Source: Spongiibacteraceae bacterium UBA5047 (GTDB taxonomy: Bacteria > Pseudomonadota > Gammaproteobacteria > Pseudomonadales > Spongiibacteraceae). From it: a DNA stretch of 40,790 bases. Position 1 is the stretch's first letter. The number at the start of each line of letters is the position of its first letter. Made by a program: the position numbers and the translations under genes. The stretch is taken from the NCBI GenBank assembly GCA_002415025.1, contig DIBR01000064.1, forward strand, positions 75,351-116,140, in the 5' to 3' direction. Shown in pieces: positions 33,869-40,790 of the stretch. The notes under the pieces are model-generated. The model was not told where the DNA came from and did no database searches. It was given only the letters and a program-made list of their open reading frames with translations.

Positions 33869-35959
33869 GTGAAAGACCTATCCTTATATCGCAACATCGG
33901 TATTTTCGCCCACGTTGATGCCGGAAAAACCACCACCACGGAGCGTATCCTCAAGCTCACGGGTAAAATCCACAAGCTGGGCGAGGTTCACGAAGGTGAA
34001 TCGACCACTGACTTCATGGAGCAGGAGGCTGAACGGGGTATTACCATCCAGTCAGCTGCTGTTACCTGTGAGTGGAATGGCCACCGCCTGAACGTCATCG
34101 ACACCCCAGGACACGTTGACTTTACTGTAGAAGTTTATCGTTCCCTGAAGGTGCTGGACGGCGGCATCGGCGTCTTCTGTGGTTCTGGCGGTGTTGAACC
34201 CCAGTCCGAAACCAACTGGCGCTACGCGAACGATTCCAAAGTATCGCGTCTGATCTTTGTCAATAAGCTCGACCGAATTGGCGCTGACTTCCTGCGTGTT
34301 ACCGCTCAGGTCAAGAAGGTACTTGGCGCTAATCCGCTGATCATGACCCTGCCTATTGGTCGTGAAGACAGCTTTAGCGGTGTTGTCGACCTGCTGAGCA
34401 ATAAAGCTTATATCTGGGACGAAACGGGTCAGCCAGAGAACTACACGGTAGCTGACGTTCCCGCCGATATGGTGGACGAAGTTGAGATGTACCGTGAGCA
34501 GCTGATTGAAACGGCTGTAGAAATGGACGACGACGTGATGATGGCTTACATGGAAGGGGAAACGCCCTCCATTGAAGATATCAAACGCTGTATCCGTAAG
34601 GGTACGCTGGAACTGGCTTTCTTCCCCACCTACTGCGGTTCAGCCTTTAAAAACAAAGGCATGCAATTGCTGTTGGATGCGGTTGTCGACTACCTGCCCA
34701 GCCCGACCGAAGTTAACCCTCAGCCTCTGACCGACGAAGAGGGTGCGCCAACGGGCAAGTACGCTCTCGTTTCTGCCGATGAGCCATTGCGCGCTTTGGC
34801 GTTCAAAATTATGGACGACCGTTTTGGTGCCTTGACCTTCGTACGGATCTACTCCGGAGTGCTCAAAAAGGGTGACACCATCCTCAATTCCTTTACGGGA
34901 AAGACCGAGCGTATCGGTCGTATGTGCGAAATGCAGGCTGACGAGCGCAACGAGCTTGCCAGTGCCCAGGCCGGTGACATCATCGCCATCGTCGGCATGA
35001 AAAACGTACAAACCGGCCATACCCTGTGTGACCAGGATCACCCGTGCACACTGGAAGCCATGGTATTCCCCGAGCCGGTTATTTCTATTTCGGTAACGCC
35101 GAAAGACAAGGGCTCTACCGAGAAAATGGGTATTGCTATTGGTAAAATGGTGGCCGAAGACCCCACTTTCCGCGTTGAAACCGATGAAGATTCCGGTGAA
35201 ACGATCCTCAAGGGGATGGGCGAGCTTCACCTGGATATCAAGGTCGACATCCTCAAGCGGACTTACGGCGTTGAACTGCAAGTGGGGCAGCCTCAGGTTG
35301 CCTACCGCGAAACCATCACTCAGAAAGTTGAAGACAGCTACACCCACAAGAAGCAGTCTGGTGGTTCCGGTCAGTACGGTAAAATCGACTACGTTATGGA
35401 GCCCGGTGAGCCTAATTCCGGCTTTACCTTCACCAGCAGCGTTGTTGGCGGTAATGTGCCGAAAGAGTACTTCCCGGCTATCGAGAAAGGCTTCAAGTCG
35501 ATGATGGAAGCTGGCCCACTGGCTGGGTTTCCGGTTCTGGACGTTGCCATCAACCTGTTTGACGGCGGCTACCACGCCGTTGACTCATCGGCCATTGCCT
35601 TCGAAATCGCCGCCAAAGGCGCGTTCCGTCAGACTATGCCTAAAGCAGGCGCACAGCTGCTGGAACCTGTGATGAAGGTTGATGTATTTAGCCCGGAAGA
35701 CAATGTTGGTGATGTTATCGGTGACCTTAACCGTCGTCGCGGCATGATCTCTGGCCAAGAGCCCAGTTCTGGCGGTGTTCGCATTAAAGCTGATGTCCCG
35801 CTGTCTGAAATGTTTGGTTATATCAGTAGCCTGCGCACCATGACGTCAGGTCGTGGCCAGTTCTCTATGGAGTTCTCGCACTACTCGGCATGCCCAACCA
35901 ATATTGCGGACGAAGTGATAGCTAAAGAGAAAGAGAAGAAGGCTGCCAAAGCCAAGTAA
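33869..35959 (+). CDS. fusA: Translation elongation factor G, FusA2-type
   Basis: 696 residues from a GTG at 33869 with GAGAGA upstream. GTPase motifs: AHVDAGKTT, the switch RGITI, DTPGHVD and NKLD; all five domains are present by length. Features such as GVFCGSGGVEPQSETNWRYANDSKVSRLIFVNKLDRIGADF point to the second EF-G paralogue that many gammaproteobacteria keep apart from the str operon. It could act in ribosome recycling or as a spare EF-G; the str-operon copy is not in this window. A monocistronic unit with its own terminator. Confidence 0.93.
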   Translation: MKDLSLYRNIGIFAHVDAGKTTTTERILKLTGKIHKLGEVHEGESTTDFMEQEAERGITIQSAAVTCEWNGHRLNVIDTPGHVDFTVEVYRSLKVLDGGIGVFCGSGGVEPQSETNWRYANDSKVSRLIFVNKLDRIGADFLRVTAQVKKVLGANPLIMTLPIGREDSFSGVVDLLSNKAYIWDETGQPENYTVADVPADMVDEVEMYREQLIETAVEMDDDVMMAYMEGETPSIEDIKRCIRKGTLELAFFPTYCGSAFKNKGMQLLLDAVVDYLPSPTEVNPQPLTDEEGAPTGKYALVSADEPLRALAFKIMDDRFGALTFVRIYSGVLKKGDTILNSFTGKTERIGRMCEMQADERNELASAQAGDIIAIVGMKNVQTGHTLCDQDHPCTLEAMVFPEPVISISVTPKDKGSTEKMGIAIGKMVAEDPTFRVETDEDSGETILKGMGELHLDIKVDILKRTYGVELQVGQPQVAYRETITQKVEDSYTHKKQSGGSGQYGKIDYVMEPGEPNSGFTFTSSVVGGNVPKEYFPAIEKGFKSMMEAGPLAGFPVLDVAINLFDGGYHAVDSSAIAFEIAAKGAFRQTMPKAGAQLLEPVMKVDVFSPEDNVGDVIGDLNRRRGMISGQEPSSGGVRIKADVPLSEMFGYISSLRTMTSGRGQFSMEFSHYSACPTNIADEVIAKEKEKKAAKAK

Positions 35960-35980
35960 CAGACCTTTCTCTTTAATCGA

Positions 35981-36014
35981 AGCCCTGTCGGCATCGCTGG
36001 CAGGGCTTTTTTTG
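35981..36014 (+). terminator. Rho-independent terminator of fusA
   Basis: AGCCCTGTC (35981-35989) pairs with GGCAGGGCT (35999-36007), with one G-T wobble, around a nine-base loop and is followed by seven to eight T. It begins 22 bases after the fusA stop. Confidence 0.88.
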
Positions 36015-36229
36015 TGGGCGTGAATTGCGAGCTGGCGGTTCTGGCAACCTGTATGTTTCCCTTTTTTGGCGGGAAAGGCATCCTGCAATAATAGCAATCT
36101 ATGTGTGGCTAATCTGCGCAATGACGCCATCCCTGTTGTTTATTGCGCAGGCCGTTTTGCGTGGATAGTTTCCCAAGCTTGCAAGTATGCTTCAGCTGAA
36201 CGAAACAGGTACTTCAGTGCATCCTCGCC

Positions 36230-36290
36230 TGTTGAGTTGCATCCAAAACTGACCCACTAATCCCCCGGATTTGCATCGAATATTGACCCA
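36230..36290 (+). repeat. Left end of the IS21 element with two transposase-site repeats
   Basis: The outer copy (36238-36256) and inner copy (36272-36290) are both TGCA-N5/6-A-x-TGACCCA, 34 bases apart. The outermost TGTTGA matches the right-hand end. Multiple sites at each end are typical for binding of the IstA transposase. Confidence 0.8.
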
Positions 36291-36335
36291 CGTATAAACC
36301 CTCCCTGCCGATTATTTGAGCAGGGGTATTTAGGA

Positions 36336-37862
36336 GTGATAGACGTGGCATTAGTCAGTGTTATCCGGCGTTGGCACTTGCGCGAAGGTGTTTCCATTCG
36401 CGAAGTTGCCCGACGCACCGGCTTATCAAGAAATACCGTCCGTAAGTACCTGTCCAACCCGGAGCTTGAGCCAAGCTACCCGGCGCGCAAGAGCCCAAGC
36501 AAGCTCGACGACTATGAGGAACTGCTGATCAACTGGCTGTTCCGGGAGTCGCGGCGGCATCGCAAGCAGCGGCGCACCGTAAAACGCCTGTATCGCGATC
36601 TTGTTGTACTGGGTTACACCGGTTCCTACGACCGGGTAGCAGCCTTTGCCCGGCAGTGGCGCGAGGCCCAGCAGGAGGCAAAGCTGCAGGCCAGTAAGCG
36701 CACCTATGTACCGCTAGAGTTTGCACCCGGCGAGGCCTTCCAGTTCGACTGGAGTGAGGAATGGCAACCCATCAGCGGTGTGCGAACGAAGCTTCAGGTT
36801 GCCCACTTCAAGCTCAGTTACAGTCGCGCACCGTACCTGCGGGCCTATCTCACCCAGACTCATGAGATGCTGTTCGATGCCCATTACCACGCCTTCTCGG
36901 CCTTTGGTGGCATTCCTGAGCGTGGCATTTACGACAACATGAAGACAGCTGTCGACAAGGTCGGCCGAGGCAAGCAGCGACAGGTGAACAAGCGCTTCTA
37001 TGCCATGGTGAGTCACTATCTGTATGACGCCGAGTTCTGCAATCCAGCGGCAGGCTGGGAGAAGGGCCAAGTCGAGAAAGCGGTACGTGATGCCCGGCAG
37101 GGCCTGTGGTACGACGCACCTTCCTTTAAGTCTCTGCAGGAACTCAACCACTGGCCACATAACCGCTGCATCGAACTCTGGCAGGAAACCGCCCATCCAG
37201 AGTTCAAGGTGCGCTCGCTTACCGAATGCCTAGAGGATGAGCGGGCACAGATGATGCCAGTGCCCGCCGCCTTCGATGGCTTCATCGAGACAAACAAGCG
37301 GGTAACGTCCACCTGTCTGATCAGTCATGAGCACAATCGCTATAGCGTGCCGGCCAGCTTTGCCAACCGCAACGTCAGTCTGAGGATTTATCCCGAGCGG
37401 CTAGTGATCGTGACAGAGGCGCAGGTTGTTGCAGAGCATGTCCGTGTATTCAGCCGCGACAAGCAGGGTCCCGGTAAAACGATCTATGACTGGCGTCATT
37501 ACCTCAGCGTCGTACAACGCAAGCCCGGTTCCCCGCGCAACGGCGCGCCGTTCTCGCAGTTACCGGAGAGCTTCAAACGTCTGCAGGCCATCCTGCTCAG
37601 GCGCCCCGGCGGTGATCGCGAGATGGCCGATATCCTCGCGCTGGTCTTGCTGCATGACGAACACTTGCTGGAACGCGCGATCAGCGAAGCGCTGGCAATT
37701 GGCGAGCCCTCCAAAGCCCACGTGCTCAACTGCCTGAGCCGATTGGAGCAACCTCAGCGACCACAGCCTCTGCGGACACCTGCGGCACTAAAGCTAGTCA
37801 CCGAACCGCTGGCGGACACTGCCCGCTATGATCAACTGCGGAGAGCGCGTCATGAAATCTGA
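36336..37862 (+). CDS. istA: IS21-family transposase IstA
   Basis: 508 residues, a normal IstA length. An N-terminal helix-turn-helix (SIREVARRTGLSRNTVRKYL) is followed by the integrase core with candidate DDE residues Asp138 (FQFDWSEE), Asp200 (YDNMKT) and Glu247 (GQVEKAV). The frame starts at GTG 36336; the GTG at 36345 has a better-spaced AGGAG. The reading frame is complete. It overlaps istB by 11 bases. Confidence 0.93.
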   Translation: MIDVALVSVIRRWHLREGVSIREVARRTGLSRNTVRKYLSNPELEPSYPARKSPSKLDDYEELLINWLFRESRRHRKQRRTVKRLYRDLVVLGYTGSYDRVAAFARQWREAQQEAKLQASKRTYVPLEFAPGEAFQFDWSEEWQPISGVRTKLQVAHFKLSYSRAPYLRAYLTQTHEMLFDAHYHAFSAFGGIPERGIYDNMKTAVDKVGRGKQRQVNKRFYAMVSHYLYDAEFCNPAAGWEKGQVEKAVRDARQGLWYDAPSFKSLQELNHWPHNRCIELWQETAHPEFKVRSLTECLEDERAQMMPVPAAFDGFIETNKRVTSTCLISHEHNRYSVPASFANRNVSLRIYPERLVIVTEAQVVAEHVRVFSRDKQGPGKTIYDWRHYLSVVQRKPGSPRNGAPFSQLPESFKRLQAILLRRPGGDREMADILALVLLHDEHLLERAISEALAIGEPSKAHVLNCLSRLEQPQRPQPLRTPAALKLVTEPLADTARYDQLRRARHEI

Positions 37863-38630
37863 TGCTGTGGTCTCCACCCTTAAAACCCTGAAGCTACATG
37901 GCATGGCCGACGCAGTTAAAACCTTGGCAGAGCAATCCTCTCCAGCTTATCAGCAGGCACTGCCGATTTTAGATATCCTGCTAAAGGCTGAATCCTCAGA
38001 GCGGGATGTCCGTTCGATCAACTACCAGATGAAGGTCGCCAAGTTCCCTGTGTATCGAGACCTGACGGGCTTTGACTTCGCGCAGAGTCTGGTCGATGAG
38101 TCGCTCGTACGATCGCTGCACCGCTGCGAGTTTGTCGAAGATGCTCATAACGTCTACTGGTGGGTGGCCCCGGAACCGGCAAAACGCACTTGGCGACAGC
38201 TATCGGCATCCAGGCCATACAGCACCACCGGCTGCGAGTACGGTTTCTCTCCACTATCGAGCTCGTCAATGCACTGGAGCAAGAGAAGCAGGCGGGGCAA
38301 CAGGGCCGCTTGGCAAACCGGCTGATCCATACCGATCTGGTTATACTCGATGAACTTGGCTACCTGCCGTTCAGCCAGAGTGGTGGTGCCCTGCTCTTCC
38401 ACCTGATCAGCAAACTCTACGAACGCACCAGTATCATCATTACCACCAACCTCAGCTTCGGCGAATGGTCGAGCGTATTTGGTGACGAAAAGATGACAAC
38501 CGCTCTTCTAGACCGGCTCACTCATCACTGCCACATTCTGGAAACAGGCAACGACAGCTTCCGATTGCGAAACTCAACGACTCAACAGGAGGGAAACAAC
38601 ACAGGCAAGAAAGAAAAAACTGCGCCATAA
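37852..38630 (+). pseudogene. istB: IS21-family helper ATPase IstB, frameshifted
   Basis: ATG 37852 overlaps the istA stop and has GGAGAG upstream. Codons read correctly to AHNV (38154), but then the frame is wrong; the Walker A region VGGPGTGKTHLA and everything to the stop at 38630 is in the next frame (-1). A single missing base at about 38154-38155 explains this: restoring one base gives the expected AHNV-x-LVGGPGTGKT. Walker B (LVILDELGYLPF) and the rest are intact. No slippery heptamer is seen at the junction, so programmed frameshifting is not supported. A sequencing error is possible. If real, the element would lack full-length IstB. Confidence 0.85.
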
Positions 38631-38645
38631 TCTGGCGTACTCGGG

Positions 38646-38696
38646 TGGGTCAATTTTAAGTGCAAACCCCGGGTCAGTTTTAACTGCAAATCAACA
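38646..38696 (-). repeat. Right end of the IS21 element with two transposase-site repeats
   Basis: Inverse copies of the left-end sites: inner TGGGTCAATTTTAAGTGCA (38646-38664) and outer GGGTCAGTTTTAACTGCA (38671-38688), then TCAACA at the edge. The match to the left end extends over the first 13 bases with one mismatch. Confidence 0.8.
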
Positions 38697-38858
38697 GCCC
38701 GAGAGTAATTTTCGAGGCAGGTTTTGGCGAATGAGTGCAAAGGGAGTCAATAATGTGGTGTTTGAAAGGAAAAGAGCGGATTGCTTCACAATTCTCCGTA
38801 GGCTGGATGCTGATCTCCCAAAATAATCAGAGGCAGGCTATTTTTGAAACTTTATAGA

Positions 38859-40304
38859 TTAGTGTTGCTTGAAGAAATCTGTAGGTCTATCTGATTGTAA
38901 TCTAGCGTAGAGCTCGACGGCGTAACTATCCGTCATGCACGATATGTAGTCGCAAACAATCCTGTACCTTTCTGAACTTCCTTCTGCGCAATTGACATAT
39001 AAGTTGCGAAAGTCTTCCGGCATGATTTCGTGTCCGCCCTCTTTTGTTAGGGCTTCAAATATGTATTTAACTATGTCGCGAGAACGTCGTGCCGAGAGTT
39101 TCCACCTTGGAGTGCCTATAAGAAACTGGAAGGCTAGGTGTTTTAGAACTTCTACTTTTAGCCAAATATCATCCTCTAAATATACTTTTGAGAAGGCTAG
39201 GCACTCTGAATTTACGTCAACCTTTATTGATCGAACAAATTCACCTACTAAGTGAGATGTGAAGGCATTTCGTAAATAAGCATCAGATGCTAATTTTTTG
39301 GTTGATCTGTGAATCCATCCAAGAGCCATTGCGACGGTATGAATGTTGTTGCTGTCGAAATCGGTGGCTTCCGTAATTGAGCTAAAAACCTTTTGGGAGC
39401 CGATTATGCTAACGAGAGCTTCCCAAACATCTTCTTTTGATATGGCTTTCCCTAACGAGCGAGAGGCCTTACTCGCTATTTTTTCCGCTGAGCTTTCCGG
39501 GAGCGCTAGCATGTCAAGTATATTGAATAAGCCAGACTTTAAAGCATCATCCAAGTCGTAGGTTGAATAGGCTATATCATCAGCTATGTCCATTATCTGG
39601 CACTCTATGGTTTTAAATGGAGTGCTTAGAGAAAGGCCGCCAGTAAGGTGCTTTTTGATCTTATCAACCAACTGCTGCTCGGACTGATAATATCCTTTAA
39701 TAGGGGGGCCAGCGTTAGTCCTAATCATAGGAATGCACTGGTCGTATTTAAGTACGCCGGCTAAAGATCGAAATGTAAGGTTAAGTCCAGCTCGGTTGTC
39801 GTTTCCATTGTCAATAAGTGGAGCTTCTGGATCTATTCGTTCTTTCTTTTCTATTTTGGCAAGCAGGCGTAGTGTTTGTGCATTTCCCTCGAATCCGCCA
39901 AATCGTTTCATGCAGTCGTCGAGTTGTGCTTCGCCCTCATGACCAAAAGGAGGGTGACCAAGATCGTGCGCCAGTGATACTAGCTCAATTAGGTCGGTAT
40001 CTATCGGATCTTTGAAAAAAGGTAGTTCTTTATCTGAGTTTATCTTAATTGCAATAGATTTCGCGATTTGTGCTACTTCTATTGAATGAGTTAGGCGATT
40101 CCGAAAATAGTCTCCCTCGGTATCGGGAAACATTTGCATTTTTCCCTTGAGACGCCGGAACGAAGTTGAGTGTACAAGGCGTGCATAATCCCGCCTGAAG
40201 TTAGAGCGATACTCCTCTTTCGATAGAGTGGGCTCATCTTCGTTGACGGGTACTAATCGATCTAGGTCTTCTGGCTGGTATAGCTGTCGAGGCGCGTCTG
40301 CCAC
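38859..40304 (-). CDS. dGTPase-family HD-domain triphosphohydrolase
   Basis: 481 residues from a GTG with GGGGGTG upstream. The HD-superfamily metal ligands are visible: His73 (RLTHSIE), His113-Asp114 (SLAHDLGHPPFGH) and a later Asp in MDIADDIAYSTYDLDDAL (about 240). N-terminal signatures RRDYARLVHSTSFRRLKGKMQ are those of dGTP triphosphohydrolases, which cut dNTPs to deoxynucleoside and tripolyphosphate. Length is near the E. coli Dgt enzyme. Base use is AT-richer than in the rest of the window and the gene lies between an IS and a tRNA gene, so transfer is likely. Enzymes of this family can act in phage defence by dNTP depletion, but a housekeeping role in nucleotide balance is equally possible. 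Confidence 0.85.
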   Translation of the reverse strand: MADAPRQLYQPEDLDRLVPVNEDEPTLSKEEYRSNFRRDYARLVHSTSFRRLKGKMQMFPDTEGDYFRNRLTHSIEVAQIAKSIAIKINSDKELPFFKDPIDTDLIELVSLAHDLGHPPFGHEGEAQLDDCMKRFGGFEGNAQTLRLLAKIEKKERIDPEAPLIDNGNDNRAGLNLTFRSLAGVLKYDQCIPMIRTNAGPPIKGYYQSEQQLVDKIKKHLTGGLSLSTPFKTIECQIMDIADDIAYSTYDLDDALKSGLFNILDMLALPESSAEKIASKASRSLGKAISKEDVWEALVSIIGSQKVFSSITEATDFDSNNIHTVAMALGWIHRSTKKLASDAYLRNAFTSHLVGEFVRSIKVDVNSECLAFSKVYLEDDIWLKVEVLKHLAFQFLIGTPRWKLSARRSRDIVKYIFEALTKEGGHEIMPEDFRNLYVNCAEGSSERYRIVCDYISCMTDSYAVELYARLQSDRPTDFFKQH

Positions 40305-40366
40305 TCAACACCCCCGATGGTAGTAATTATTATTTTAATCTTATATTGCCGGGCGTTGAGTGTTGC

Positions 40367-40528
40367 CTAGCGTCGGCGAGTCTCTGGCTTCTGGTCGCGC
40401 TGCCTCTCTACGCTAGGCGTCGCAGATGCTTTATAGGAGGCGTTGGAACCTTGTTGCACGAACCTTTTAATGTATCCCAGCTCTTCATCGACCAATTTTG
40501 AGGCTTTCTGATATGCAGTTGTGCTCAT
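40367..40528 (-). CDS. Possible small protein of 53 residues upstream of the dGTPase gene
   Basis: The minus-strand frame starts at ATG 40528 with AGGGA eight bases upstream and runs 53 codons to TAG at 40367-40369. The product begins MSTTAYQKASKLVDEELGYI and ends with a highly charged, Arg-rich tail (QKPETRRR). No family is recognised. The stop is 62 bases before the GTG of the dGTPase gene, so the two could share a transcript. Its reality is uncertain because of its short length. Confidence 0.4.
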   Translation of the reverse strand: MSTTAYQKASKLVDEELGYIKRFVQQGSNASYKASATPSVERQRDQKPETRRR

Positions 40529-40655
40529 AGTGTGCGTCCCTGGGTGCTCGGAAGATTGAGCTTCTATTGCGTAATATATTAGTACAAGCTAGTTATTATG
40601 CTTTGCTGGGGATTACCATATCATCAGTAATTTCCACTGTATAGAATAAACTAAG

Positions 40656-40676
40656 TATGGGGGTATATATGGGGGT
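40656..40676. repeat. Direct repeat TATGGGGGT x2
   Basis: TATGGGGGT occurs at 40656-40664 and 40668-40676, 12 bases apart, in an AT-rich stretch close to a tRNA gene. Similar G-run repeats occur near some tRNA-associated integration sites. No integrase gene is in the window. Confidence 0.4.
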
Positions 40677-40685
40677 GTTTAGATT

Positions 40686-40724
40686 AAAAAAACAGCCATA
40701 ACCTTTAAATAACAATAGGTTATG
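40686..40724 (-). terminator. Intrinsic terminator after the initiator tRNA gene
   Basis: On the minus strand CATAACCT pairs with AGGTTATG (40724-40717 and 40704-40697) around a 12-base loop and is followed by GCTG and a run of seven T (40692-40686). It begins about 10 bases after the CCA end of the tRNA. Confidence 0.75.
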
Positions 40725-40733
40725 ACTATAAAT

Positions 40734-40790
<57 letters not shown>

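Larger units (their letters stand above)
36230..38696 (+). mobile_element. IS21-family insertion sequence with intact terminal repeats
   Basis: The ends begin TGTTGA (36230) and end TCAACA (38696), i.e. TG...CA as in the IS21 family. Each end carries two copies of a 19-base site: left TGCATCCAAAACTGACCCA (36238-36256) and TGCATCGAATATTGACCCA (36272-36290). On the right, in inverse orientation, lie copies at 38671-38688 and 38646-38664. Length is 2467 bases with istA and a frameshifted istB. Flanking duplication is unclear: only GCC is shared by both edges, while family members usually make 4-8 base duplications. Confidence 0.88.
36140..38789 (-). pseudogene. Small minus-strand gene apparently split by the IS21 element
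   Basis: On the minus strand, GTG 38789 has GGAGA a few bases upstream (38797-38793) and opens a frame that runs to the IS edge at 38697. The same frame continues at the other IS edge (36229) to a TAA at 36140-36142. Joining the flanks with one copy of the GCC shared at both edges gives one unbroken 59-codon frame: MKQSALFLSNTTLLTPF..., crossing the junction at ...LLSGEDALKYLF..., and ending ...WETIHAKRPAQ. I recognise no family. The continuous frame across the junction suggests a real gene disrupted by insertion, but with so short a frame chance cannot be excluded. Confidence 0.45.

Noticed and set aside
34640..35575. 311-codon minus-strand open frame inside fusA
   Set aside because: The plus strand encodes conserved EF-G throughout; the antisense frame is a codon-bias artefact.
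37852..38630. Programmed -1 frameshift in istB
   Set aside because: No slippery heptamer or nearby stimulating structure at the junction, and the shift falls right before Walker A where normal IstB reads straight through.
36219..38710. Target-site duplication of 4-8 bases at the IS21 edges
   Set aside because: Only GCC is shared by both flanks; longer matches are not there, so no proper duplication is claimed.

Overview
The window looks like chromosomal DNA of a marine-type gammaproteobacterium, most like the Cellvibrio/Teredinibacter/Simiduia group. The reasons are a Pseudomonas-style minor-pilin operon, PomA/PomB-type stator genes, a second-type EF-G, a CueR/CopA/CopZ copper module and a gammaproteobacterial initiator tRNA. 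The genus is inference; no rRNA or strain-specific marker is present.

Layout. (1) 1-6118 (+): a tight operon, cut by the window start. It encodes a PEGA-repeat protein with a formylglycine-generating-enzyme-like domain that lacks the catalytic cysteines, a small exported proline-rich protein, a MotA/TolQ/ExbB-like channel, a divergent actin/Hsp70-like protein with an FHA-like tail, and two paralogous VWA proteins. Each VWA protein has one N-terminal membrane segment with Asp17 in the same motif. I read it as a possible ion-driven stator whose B subunits carry VWA domains; this is the best candidate for an undescribed system here. Two lipoprotein genes follow (6223-7490). (2) 7493-15994 (-): a type IV pilus minor-pilin operon (fimU, pilV, pilW, pilX, a small exported protein, pilY1, pilE). 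It lies directly behind, and overlaps, a BlaI-type repressor/M56 metallopeptidase pair. A candidate promoter with an overlapping dyad and a terminator-like leader hairpin precede the pair. (3) 16296-21314 (-): a fused beta-helix/diheme cytochrome lipoprotein, YchJ, and a long sterol-desaturase-family membrane protein. (4) 21492-28511 (+): a SnoaL-like lipoprotein, a two-TM protein, and a cytochrome oxidase operon: subunit II with two C-terminal cytochrome c domains, subunit I, two subunit III-like proteins, a subunit IV-like protein and SCO1. (5) 28746-30348 (+): pomA/pomB. (6) 30408-33633: divergent copZ and copA with a CueR-type box in front of each, then cueR. (7) 33869-35959 (+): fusA2-type EF-G with terminator. 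(8) 36140-40790: accessory DNA. It has a complete IS21-family element whose istB is frameshifted, a small minus-strand ORF that the IS appears to have split, an AT-richer dGTPase-family gene, a 53-codon ORF, G-rich direct repeats and the 3' part of an initiator tRNA-Met gene.

How parts work together. The oxidase operon and the copper module are functionally linked by copper supply (CuA and CuB sites, SCO1, CopA/CopZ). PomAB is a sodium-type flagellar stator with no other flagellar gene in view. The BlaI/M56 pair overlaps fimU in a way that suggests shared transcription, so proteolysis of the repressor could control pilus tip assembly.
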